This document shows, piece after piece, positions 1 through 5,596 of a stretch of DNA of 5,712 nt. The stretch is from NCBI GenBank assembly GCA_016764015.1, contig JAESSR010000019.1:1-5712 (forward strand), written 5' to 3'. This stretch comes from Phycisphaerales bacterium (GTDB lineage Bacteria; Planctomycetota; Phycisphaerae; Phycisphaerales; UBA1924). Within the stretch, counting starts at the first letter, position 1. Every line of letters starts with the position of its first letter. Position numbers and translations under genes: made by a program. The notes under the pieces are model-generated. The model was not told where the DNA came from, ran no database searches, and saw only the letters and a list, made by a program, of their open reading frames with translations.

Positions 1-419
1 GCGCTCATCGCCTTTCCGATTTGAGCGGGGGTATTGGGCATCACGCGGATGACACGGGCTTTGTGATCGAAGATTTGTTCGATCTGCTCTATGTGGATGC
101 CGGCGAGAATAGAGAGCACCAGAGGCTGGAACGGGAGTTGGGCGAAATGTTCGCGGCTCGGTGCGACTGCAGTTTCGAGCATCTGAGGCTTCACCGCGAG
201 TACGAAGGTTCCTTCGTCGGCATCTTGGGTCCTGAGCCAGTGGATGGCGTCGGCGGTGTCTGTGAAGGCGTTTTTGAAGAGTGAGTGGCGATCTGTGTTC
301 GGATCCACCACCCCCACCATCTCTGGATTGAGGACACCGGCCTTTGTTGAGCCTGAAATGATGGCGTGGGCCATGTTGCCGCCGCCGATGAAGAGGATGG
401 GATGGGCGATTGTCTGCAT
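1..419 (-). CDS. proC: Pyrroline-5-carboxylate reductase, N-terminal part (runs off the left edge)
   Basis: This enzyme reduces 1-pyrroline-5-carboxylate to proline with NAD(P)H, the last step of proline synthesis, in the cytoplasm. Reading the minus strand from the ATG at 419 gives 139 open codons with no stop to the window edge. Residues 8-20 form the Rossmann dinucleotide-binding start (ILFIGGGNMAHAI). FVLAVKPQM (72-80), LSILAG (102-107) and RVMPNTPAQIGKAMS (125-139) are the conserved family blocks in the expected order. The family is usually about 270 residues, so roughly the N-terminal half is present. The start fits because the GGGNMA motif lies near residue 12, as usual. No clear Shine-Dalgarno sequence precedes it. 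It is divergent from accA, with 98 bp between them. The family call is secure; only the C-terminal half is unseen. Confidence 0.93.
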   Translation of the reverse strand, partial: MQTIAHPILFIGGGNMAHAIISGSTKAGVLNPEMVGVVDPNTDRHSLFKNAFTDTADAIHWLRTQDADEGTFVLAVKPQMLETAVAPSREHFAQLPFQPLVLSILAGIHIEQIEQIFDHKARVIRVMPNTPAQIGKAMS

Positions 420-424
420 AAAAT

Positions 425-467
425 ACTGTACGGGCGGGTTGAGCGTGGTACAATTCAATCGGACAAT
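425..467. promoter_or_regulatory. Divergent proC/accA spacer with weak promoter candidates
   Basis: The 98-bp spacer (420-517) must hold the start signals of both genes. On the plus strand, TTGAGC (439-444) and GACAAT (462-467) are separated by 17 bp, and each matches four of six sigma-70 consensus bases. TACAAT (449-454) is an alternative -10. On the minus strand, TTGTAC and TACAGT (complement of 425-430) are also 17 bp apart, but this would start transcription almost at the proC ATG. All matches are partial and made by eye, so the assignment is tentative. Confidence 0.3.
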
Positions 468-505
468 CTTTGTGACCTGATTTGTAGATAGATTTCGATT
501 TCTGA

Positions 506-511
506 AGAGGA
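506..511 (+). promoter_or_regulatory. Ribosome binding site of accA
   Basis: AGAGGA lies six bases before the ATG at 518. It supports that start over later in-frame starts. Confidence 0.6.
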
Positions 512-517
512 CAGTGC

Positions 518-1567
518 ATGTCAACTTTTTATCAGCTTGAGTTTGAGAAGAAAATCACAGAACTCGATCAGCGTATCGAGCGAGCCCAGAAAGGTGCTGA
601 TGCGCCAGGCGCGGAAATCCCCGCGCTGCCCGGGATCGCTGAACAGGATACTGCCCATGCGCCAGCAGAGGATGTGGGCAAGCTCATCAAGGAACGGACT
701 CGTGCGCTCAAGCGGGTGTACAAGAAGCTCTCGCCTTGGAATACTGTTCGGGTTGCTCGCCATCCTAACCGCCCGCAGACGCGGGATTACATCAAGCACA
801 TGTGCCGAGATTTTTGTGAGCTTGCAGGCGATCGTCGCTTTGGCGATGACCCTGCGATGGTGACCGGATTTGGTCGTATCGGCGGACGCAAGTGCCTGAT
901 CGTTGGGCATCAAAAGGGAAAAGATACCCATGAGAAACTTGCGTGTCACTTTGGGTGCGCGCATCCCGAAGGCTATCGCAAGGCATTGGCGAAGATGAAA
1001 CTCGCTGAGAAGTTTGGCTTGCCCATCGTGACGCTTGTCGATACTCCGGGTGCGTATCCTGGGCTTGGCGCGGAAGAACGCGGACAGGCTGAGGCGATCG
1101 CGGTGAACATGCTTGAGATGTCTCGGCTCAAAGTCCCGATCGTGAGCATTGTGATTGGCGAGGGTGGCTCAGGGGGTGCGTTGGGTATCGCGGTCGCTGA
1201 TCGTGTTTCGATGCTTGCGTATTCGTGGTATTCGGTGATCTCTCCTGAGGGGTGTGCGGCGATTCTTTGGAAGCAGGCCAACGAGCAAACCAACACTGCA
1301 GCAGCGGATGCGCTCAAGCTGACTGCTGCTGACAATATGGAACTTGGAATTGTTGATTCTGTGATTGACGAGCCACTCGGTGCTGCCCATCGGAATCATG
1401 AGGAAGCATCTGCGAACTTGGAGGCTTGGATCACCGATCAACTCGATGAACTCACCGCGATACCGACCGACCAACTCGTCGAACAGCGGTACCAGCGTTT
1501 CCGCAAACTAGGCGATTATGATGTCTGCACAGAACAGGCTGCAATGGGTGAAAACGGGGCTGACTGA
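518..1567 (+). CDS. accA: Acetyl-CoA carboxylase carboxyltransferase subunit alpha
   Basis: With AccD, this subunit moves the carboxyl group from carboxybiotin to acetyl-CoA, giving malonyl-CoA, the committed step of fatty acid synthesis. The 349-residue product has the hallmark crotonase-fold blocks: LARHP-like VARHPNRP (79-86), ELAGDRRFGDD (101-111), VGHQKGKDT (129-137), PEGYRKAL (150-157), DTPGAYPGLGAEERGQAEAIA (175-195), the oxyanion-hole glycines GEGGSGGAL (214-222), SPEGCAAILWK (242-252) and EPLGAAHRN (285-293). E. coli AccA is 319 residues. The extra length is mainly an Ala/Pro-rich linker at about 27-52, after the N-terminal coiled coil, plus a short C-terminal tail. The ATG has a good Shine-Dalgarno sequence. 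No accD, accB or accC is in the window, so the gene stands apart from its partners. No strong terminator follows it. Confidence 0.98.
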   Translation: MSTFYQLEFEKKITELDQRIERAQKGADAPGAEIPALPGIAEQDTAHAPAEDVGKLIKERTRALKRVYKKLSPWNTVRVARHPNRPQTRDYIKHMCRDFCELAGDRRFGDDPAMVTGFGRIGGRKCLIVGHQKGKDTHEKLACHFGCAHPEGYRKALAKMKLAEKFGLPIVTLVDTPGAYPGLGAEERGQAEAIAVNMLEMSRLKVPIVSIVIGEGGSGGALGIAVADRVSMLAYSWYSVISPEGCAAILWKQANEQTNTAAADALKLTAADNMELGIVDSVIDEPLGAAHRNHEEASANLEAWITDQLDELTAIPTDQLVEQRYQRFRKLGDYDVCTEQAAMGENGAD

Positions 1568-1616
1568 GTTTAAACCGCGTTCGCAGGGCTATTATAGGGT
1601 CTTCGGGTGGAATACT

Positions 1617-1645
1617 TTGACCATTTGTCTTGGTGCGCCTACCGT
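1617..1645 (+). promoter_or_regulatory. Possible promoter of the dksA-like gene
   Basis: TTGACC (1617-1622) matches the -35 consensus well and is followed after 17 bp by TACCGT (1640-1645), a poor -10. A better -10 by sequence, TATTAT (1590-1595), lies just upstream but lacks a good -35. The spacer between accA and this gene is long enough for its own promoter, but neither candidate is convincing. Confidence 0.25.
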
Positions 1646-1660
1646 AGGCCCATTGCAAAT
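1623..1660 (+). promoter_or_regulatory. Palindrome / hairpin in the leader of the dksA-like gene
   Basis: GCCTAC-C-GTAGGC (1637-1649) is a perfect 6-bp inverted repeat around one base. As RNA it would form five pairs with a three-base loop. Flanking arms extend it: TGG (1631-1633) with CCA (1650-1652), and ATTTG (1623-1627) with CAAAT (1656-1660), interrupted by a bulge and an internal loop. No T-run follows, so it does not look like an intrinsic terminator. It could be an operator or a leader structure 40-77 bases before the start codon. Confidence 0.4.
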
Positions 1661-1699
1661 AACACTTTGGGGCACATAGGGGGCTCTAGAGAAAGGCGG

Positions 1700-2758
1700 A
1701 TGGGGTTGGCCAAGAAAAAACCAGCGAAGAAGACTACAAAGAAAACGACTCGTTCGACACCTTCGAAAAAGAGCGCGGGCGGCAAGTCTCCGCAGCCTAC
1801 AGCGAAGAAAACAACGAAGAAAACAACGATCGCCAAGACAACTAAGACAACTAAGACAACTAAGAAGCCTGCGGCTAAAAAAGTGATCAAGAAAAAGGTG
1901 ACGAAGAAAATCGTGAAAAAAGTCGCAAAGAAGACCTCGGCAAAGGTCTCAAAGAAAGTCGTTAAAAAATCTACGCAGAAGGTTGTAAAAAAACCCATTT
2001 CTCAATCGAAGAGCACCAAGAAGGTTCCTGCGAAAGTTGTTAAGAAAACAGCAACGAAGAAGGTTGTTAAAAAACCGACTGGCTCTAAAACGACTAAGAG
2101 TTCTGGGGCCAAACCAACTGCTGGCAAATCTTCAACTCCCGCACCTGCAGCCAAGGGCGGCAAAGTCGCTGCTGGCGCATCCACCAAGCCGGGCGAGAAC
2201 ACGAACAGACCCAAGCCTACACGCAGACGCCATGCGAGCAGAGTCAAGAAGCCTTTGATTTTGCCCGATCGCCCATTGCTTTTGGGTCCAAACGGGCCAT
2301 CGCTCAAGCCTTTGATCGCATCGGGATCCAAAGTGAAGCAGAAGAAATCGGTGCTTGACAATGTGACCTCTCGAAGAACGAAGACTCCACTGACCAAAGT
2401 CCAGCTCGAGAACTACCGCCATTTGTTGCTCGTCAAACGAGCGGAACTTATGGGCGATGTCCATCATCTTGAGAACGAGGCCATGCGCGGAGATTCAGGT
2501 TCTACGGGCTCAACTCAGAATCTTGAGGAGTTGGGCTCTGAGAACTATGAGCAATCACTCAATATGAACTTAGCCGCATCGGATCGCGAGCGGATCATAG
2601 AAATTGATGATGCGCTCAAGCGCATCGTAGATCGGACTTATGGGCTGTGTGAGCTGACCTACGAGCCCATCAAGAAGGCAAGGCTCGATGAGCTGCCTTG
2701 GGCGAGATACACCATACATGCTGCTCGTGAACTCGATTCCCGAGGCGGCTTCCGCTAA
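1700..2758 (+). CDS. DksA/TraR-family protein with a long histone-H1-like lysine-rich N-terminal tail
   Basis: DksA/TraR proteins enter the RNA polymerase secondary channel and alter initiation. The 352-residue product has two parts. Residues 1-165 contain no Asp or Glu and are about one third Lys, with repeated KKTT, KTT and KVVKK units; this resembles histone H1-like nucleoid proteins and is likely disordered. A basic, proline-containing linker (about 166-228) leads to the DksA-like domain (229-346): a coiled-coil pair (about 231-312) with ENYEQ at 281-285, then the zinc-finger region from YGLCELTYEPI (314-324) to LPWARYTIHAAREL (332-345). Of the four expected zinc cysteines only C317 remains; the others are T320, T338 and A341. 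The ATG at 1700 follows GAAAGG and starts the basic tail. An upstream in-frame extension (to 1607) lacks the composition and crosses the palindrome. A TTG at 1706 is a lesser alternative. The domain family is sure; the tail's role is inferred. Confidence 0.88.
   Translation: MGLAKKKPAKKTTKKTTRSTPSKKSAGGKSPQPTAKKTTKKTTIAKTTKTTKTTKKPAAKKVIKKKVTKKIVKKVAKKTSAKVSKKVVKKSTQKVVKKPISQSKSTKKVPAKVVKKTATKKVVKKPTGSKTTKSSGAKPTAGKSSTPAPAAKGGKVAAGASTKPGENTNRPKPTRRRHASRVKKPLILPDRPLLLGPNGPSLKPLIASGSKVKQKKSVLDNVTSRRTKTPLTKVQLENYRHLLLVKRAELMGDVHHLENEAMRGDSGSTGSTQNLEELGSENYEQSLNMNLAASDRERIIEIDDALKRIVDRTYGLCELTYEPIKKARLDELPWARYTIHAARELDSRGGFR
1804..1827 (+). repeat. 12-bp perfect direct repeat in the lysine-rich tail
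   Basis: GAAGAAAACAAC occurs twice back to back and encodes the KKTTKKTT segment. This is in-frame expansion of the tail by whole codons. Confidence 0.85.
1835..1864 (+). repeat. 9-bp tandem repeat (AAGACAACT, 3.3 copies)
   Basis: Three identical AAGACAACT units run from 1835 to 1861 and a partial AAG follows. The unit is in frame and encodes Lys-Thr-Thr each time (residues 46-54). Identity down to the third codon base implies recent expansion by replication slippage. Copy number is likely to vary between strains, changing tail length without breaking the frame. Confidence 0.9.
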
Positions 2759-2802
2759 GTTCTCACTGGGATATCCGTTCGTTGCTCGAACACTCACCGC
2801 CG

Positions 2803-3477
2803 ATGACTACTGATTCTCAATCTGATATTCAACGATGCACCTCAACACGAAGCTTGAGGGCTTGGTCGATCTTAATACTGACTTCGGCCATCGGATTGTT
2901 TATTGATTTGTGGTCAAAGAGCTATGCGTTTGCCAATGTTTCTCAGCAGCCGGTGAATATTCATCGTGAGGATGTGATCATCGCTGATGATCTTTGGCGT
3001 TTGATCCCGCCTCATGAGCCGATGGTCGTAATGGACTATGTGCTTGAGTTTACGCTAGTGCTCAATCCTGGTGCTGTCTTTGGGATTGGTGCTGGGCAAC
3101 GGTGGTTCTTTGTTGTGTTTACGGTCATCGCGGTCATCATCTCATTGGTGCTCTTTGTGCGATGGACCTCTGCGCGGGATTGGATGGCGCATACGGGCTT
3201 TGGGCTTATCATTGCAGGCGGGCTCGGCAACTTGTACGATCGGCTTGTGTATGCGTGCGTTCGAGATTTCATTCATCCGCTGCCGGGTGTCCATCTGCCG
3301 TTTGGGCTCAGTTGGCCTGGTGGCAGCACGGAGCTTTGGCCTTATGTCTCGAATATCGCCGATGCGTTTTTAATCGTTGGCATTATAATGCTGATGATCC
3401 ACGCTTGGCGCATGCCTAACGAATCTCAAGAAGTTGAAACAGACCAAAATGAATCAGCACCGACTACGAGCGCGTAA
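2803..3477 (+). CDS. lspA: Lipoprotein signal peptidase (signal peptidase II)
   Basis: LspA is an inner-membrane aspartic peptidase that removes the signal peptide from diacylglyceryl-modified prolipoproteins. From the ATG at 2803 the product is 224 residues. Conserved blocks are IDLWSK (34-39) at the end of helix 1, NPGAVFGIG (88-96), GGLGNLYDRL (139-148) with catalytic D146, and NIADAFLIVG (184-193) with catalytic D187. Four membrane helices lie near 20-37, 101-120, 131-148 and 184-202. E. coli LspA is about 164 residues. The extra length is an N-terminal extension, a loop at about 42-78, a second loop at about 158-180 (proline and tryptophan rich), and a polar acidic C-terminal tail. Neither the ATG nor an in-frame TTG at 2782 has a clear Shine-Dalgarno sequence; I prefer the ATG. 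The 44-bp gap after the dksA-like gene suggests cotranscription. The 3' end overlaps the convergent next gene by 14 bp. Confidence 0.95.
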   Translation: MTTDSQSDIQRCTSTRSLRAWSILILTSAIGLFIDLWSKSYAFANVSQQPVNIHREDVIIADDLWRLIPPHEPMVVMDYVLEFTLVLNPGAVFGIGAGQRWFFVVFTVIAVIISLVLFVRWTSARDWMAHTGFGLIIAGGLGNLYDRLVYACVRDFIHPLPGVHLPFGLSWPGGSTELWPYVSNIADAFLIVGIIMLMIHAWRMPNESQEVETDQNESAPTTSA

Positions 3478-4435
3478 TTGCTTCTGCCCGTGATCGGATC
3501 GAATCAATCATGGTGCGGATCTCGCCTGCCATTCTTGAGTTGGGGAACTCTTCGATAATTTTTTGCCCAACATCGGCTGCCTGATCCCACGACTTATCGT
3601 GGACAGCGAGCTTGAACTGCACACCAAGATTGTCGCGGGCTTTGCCGATGACGCCTCGGGCGACTTCTTGGAACTGCTCGGCTTCGTGCTCGCTGAGGTA
3701 ATGATCCATTTCTTTGAGCAGCTCCATCGCTTGATCGATCCGGTCTTCTTGAGCCGCGAGAAGGAACCGGCGCTCGATGTCGTGCTTGTAGCGTTCCTTG
3801 GCAGATTCAACCCGATGACGGAGCCCCTCGACGACTGGAGAATCATGATAGACCCTTGAAATTCGGGCGGCTTCATTCAATGCCTTATCCCATTGGTGCT
3901 CTGCAATCATGATATCGAGCTTGGAAATCGCATCGTGGACTTTGTTGTGGTTGATCTTTGAACGAGCGGTATCAATCTTTGTGCGGAACTCCTCTGCTTC
4001 TTCGCGATATCCAAACCGTTCGGCGAGTTCTCGCACGAGCACCAGCCCGGCGTCCCAATCTTCGAGTTTGATATCTTCCTCGATTGCTTTGCAGAGCAGT
4101 TCACGCTCTTTGCGACGATTGAGCACTCGGCGGGCATCGTCGGAGAGCACGAGGTTTTCATTGAGCAACTCGATTGTTTCATTGAGGTGCTTGAGTTGGG
4201 TACGGATTCGATCCGAGTCCATCGACTGTTCGGTGCTCGTTGAGCTCGCGCGAGATCGCAATCCGATACAAATTGGAAGCGTGACAACTGTCAGGATCAT
4301 CGCCAAGATGCCGACGAGAATCCACTGATCGTTTTCGATCATCAGCCCACGCATCGCGACTGCAGCCGAGAGGGCTGCTACCGAGCCGTAGATTGCTGCG
4401 ATCCAACCGGGAGAAAGAATACCATCCTGATCCAT
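3464..4435 (-). CDS. Membrane-anchored protein with four TPR-like helical repeats, function unknown
   Basis: The 323-residue product begins with two hydrophobic helices (about 11-31 and 38-59), then a polar segment with coiled-coil character (about 72-120). The rest is charged and helical, and probably cytoplasmic. Four related units can be aligned on a (W/I)DxA core: EDWDAGLVLVRELAERF (125-141), HQWDKALNEAARI (180-192), DRIDQAMELLKEM (231-243) and KSWDQAADVGQKIIEEFP (281-298). Their spacing is 50-55 residues, longer than the 34 of classical TPR, so each unit is a TPR-like pair plus an extra helix. Such repeats usually serve protein-protein contact; no catalytic motif is visible. The start is fixed by an exceptionally strong Shine-Dalgarno sequence. 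The gene follows the cupin gene by 45 bp on the same strand. I do not recognise a named family and assign no function. Confidence 0.85.
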   Translation of the reverse strand: MDQDGILSPGWIAAIYGSVAALSAAVAMRGLMIENDQWILVGILAMILTVVTLPICIGLRSRASSTSTEQSMDSDRIRTQLKHLNETIELLNENLVLSDDARRVLNRRKERELLCKAIEEDIKLEDWDAGLVLVRELAERFGYREEAEEFRTKIDTARSKINHNKVHDAISKLDIMIAEHQWDKALNEAARISRVYHDSPVVEGLRHRVESAKERYKHDIERRFLLAAQEDRIDQAMELLKEMDHYLSEHEAEQFQEVARGVIGKARDNLGVQFKLAVHDKSWDQAADVGQKIIEEFPNSRMAGEIRTMIDSIRSRAEAITRS

Positions 4436-4438
4436 GAG

Positions 4439-4449
4439 TCACCTCCTTA
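4439..4449 (-). promoter_or_regulatory. Full-length Shine-Dalgarno sequence of the repeat-protein gene
   Basis: On the minus strand this reads TAAGGAGGTGA, complementary over all 11 bases to the usual 3' end of 16S rRNA, with the GGAGG core six bases before the ATG at 4435. Other genes in the window have weak or no such site, so this one should load ribosomes unusually well. Confidence 0.85.
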
Positions 4450-4480
4450 GGCGAGTGAAAACGAGTAACATAAAATTCAA

Positions 4481-4858
4481 TCAACTGCCCGGGACATCGC
4501 CGCCACAGTTCTGCTCGACGGGGACGAGGCACAGAAACCGAAACTCTTCGCCTGCATCATCGGCAACCTTGAACTGATGAAGTTCGTTGGCTGGTACCAA
4601 AATCGTATCGCCAGCTTTGATCGGGTGATAGTTCCCTTCGAGCAAAATTGATCCATTACCCGAAACCACAAAGACCTCATGCTCGTAATCGTGCTGATGC
4701 TTGGGGGTGTGCCCACCGGGCTCAACTGCGATGGATCGCAAGGTAAAGTGCGGGGCGTTGTGTTCACGACCGATCATGACGGACATCGAGGCACCCTTGG
4801 TACCTTCCATCTGGACCGGAGACATCTTGGCATCGTAGATATTTTCAATTTGTGGCAT
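4481..4858 (-). CDS. Small single-domain cupin protein
   Basis: The 125-residue product is one cupin barrel. Cupin motif 1 is GGHTPKHQHDYEHEVFVVSG (48-67), with predicted metal ligands H54, H56 and E61. Motif 2 is GDTILVPANELHQF (83-96), with the fourth ligand H94. The complete 3-His/1-Glu set indicates a metal-binding barrel, but members of this family range from enzymes such as dioxygenases and isomerases to sugar or effector sensors, and the sequence does not say which. No signal peptide or DNA-binding domain is visible, so a soluble cytoplasmic protein is likely. GGAGG (complement of 4863-4867) lies four bases before the ATG and supports the start. It precedes the repeat-protein gene by 45 bp and probably shares its transcript. 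It is divergent from the hydrolase gene by 60 bp. Confidence 0.9.
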   Translation of the reverse strand: MPQIENIYDAKMSPVQMEGTKGASMSVMIGREHNAPHFTLRSIAVEPGGHTPKHQHDYEHEVFVVSGNGSILLEGNYHPIKAGDTILVPANELHQFKVADDAGEEFRFLCLVPVEQNCGGDVPGS

Positions 4859-4874
4859 ATTTCCTCCATTGTGT

Positions 4875-4902
4875 AGTATCGGAAGCGAACGGTTTATTCC
4901 AA
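4875..4902 (-). promoter_or_regulatory. Possible promoter of the cupin / repeat-protein unit
   Basis: On the minus strand TTGGAA (complement of 4897-4902) and GATACT (complement of 4875-4880) are 16 bp apart, each matching four of six consensus bases. Transcription would begin near 4868, just before the ribosome binding site. The plus-strand hydrolase gene must be served from the same 60-bp spacer; TTGTGT (4869-4874) with TTTATT (4893-4898) is a weak candidate. Confidence 0.3.
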
Positions 4903-4918
4903 CAGATTACCATAGACC

Positions 4919-5593
4919 ATGACCAACACGCCAGCAAATTCAGCCGTCAAACCCTGTATCCAGGTATTCGCCCTTGGAGATTTCCAAACAAACTGTATGA
5001 TCTTGACCCAAGGTGAGCCAGAACCGGGTAAATCATGCTGGATTATCGACTGTGGGTATCAGCCTGAGCCGATGCTTGATGCGATCGAGGAGCAAGGGCT
5101 TATCCCTGTGAAAATTATCCTGACCCATGCTCATGCCGATCATATCGCGGGGCTGATTGAGGCGAGGTCTCGATTTGCAGTTGTTCCGATTCTGATGCAC
5201 AAGATTGAAGAGTCATGGATGAATGATCCGGTCTTGAATCTCTCGGCTGCGCTCGGGCTGAGCATCACCGCACCGTCGCCGACGGAGTTCCTCGATGAGG
5301 GTGACACGGTCTCGCTGGGTGAACTCGAGTTTCGGGTTGTGCATACACCCGGGCATTCACCGGGGAGTATCTCATTGATTCATGAGCCATCCAAACTCGC
5401 ATTCGTAGGCGACACCCTCTTTGCGGGATCCATCGGACGGACCGACTTCCCGGGCTCGAGCTTTGAGACACTCGAAAACTCGATCAAAACTAAACTGTAT
5501 GTACTCGATCCAGAAACCGTTTGCTTCCCTGGGCATGGCCCAGCTACAACAATCGGGCAGGAGATGAACTCCAACCCGTTTGTGAAAATGTGA
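4919..5593 (+). CDS. Metallo-beta-lactamase-fold hydrolase, glyoxalase II-like
   Basis: The 224-residue product has the full metal-binding set of the glyoxalase II-like branch: THAHADHIAG (69-78) with H70, H72, D74 and H75; HTPGHSPGS (142-150) with H146; GDTLFAGSIGRTDFPG (164-179) with bridging D165; and FPGHGPATTIGQEMNSNPFV (203-222) with H206. The IQVFALGDFQTNCMIL start (14-29) and the NPF ending are typical of short single-domain YcbL-type proteins. These lack the C-terminal glutathione-binding domain of true glyoxalase II, which is about 250 residues. The likely reaction is thioester hydrolysis, such as S-lactoylglutathione or a related thiol ester, but the substrate cannot be read from sequence. 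No signal peptide is seen, so it should be cytoplasmic. The ATG at 4919 has no clear Shine-Dalgarno sequence; the next Met (residue 27) would cut into the fold. It is divergent from the cupin gene and followed three bases later by a palindromic element. Confidence 0.93.
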   Translation: MTNTPANSAVKPCIQVFALGDFQTNCMILTQGEPEPGKSCWIIDCGYQPEPMLDAIEEQGLIPVKIILTHAHADHIAGLIEARSRFAVVPILMHKIEESWMNDPVLNLSAALGLSITAPSPTEFLDEGDTVSLGELEFRVVHTPGHSPGSISLIHEPSKLAFVGDTLFAGSIGRTDFPGSSFETLENSIKTKLYVLDPETVCFPGHGPATTIGQEMNSNPFVKM

Positions 5594-5596
5594 TTT

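Noticed and set aside
21..480. Two plus-strand open frames at the left edge (21-284 and 244-480)
   Set aside because: They lie antisense to proC, whose minus-strand translation has every family motif. Their translations resemble nothing.
521..964. Minus-strand 147-codon frame inside accA
   Set aside because: It is antisense to an unmistakable accA and its translation has no recognisable domain.
1568..1575. GTTTAAAC palindrome right after the accA stop
   Set aside because: It is an isolated 8-mer without flanking symmetry, so probably chance.
1607..1699. 31-codon upstream extension of the dksA-like gene
   Set aside because: It has none of the lysine-rich composition, lacks a Shine-Dalgarno sequence and covers the palindrome and possible promoter. 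The ATG at 1700 starts exactly at the basic tail.
1639..1998. Phe/Val-rich minus-strand frame resembling a membrane protein
   Set aside because: It is simply the complement of Lys-rich codons (AAA/AAG read as TTT/CTT), so the hydrophobicity is an artefact.
2782..2802. TTG start adding seven residues to LspA
   Set aside because: There is no Shine-Dalgarno sequence for it, and the ATG at 2803 already leaves a long N-terminal extension. It cannot be fully excluded.
3909..4328. Serine-rich plus-strand frame of 139 codons
   Set aside because: It is a shadow of the minus-strand repeat-protein gene, which has the stronger start site, coherent domain layout and internal repeats.
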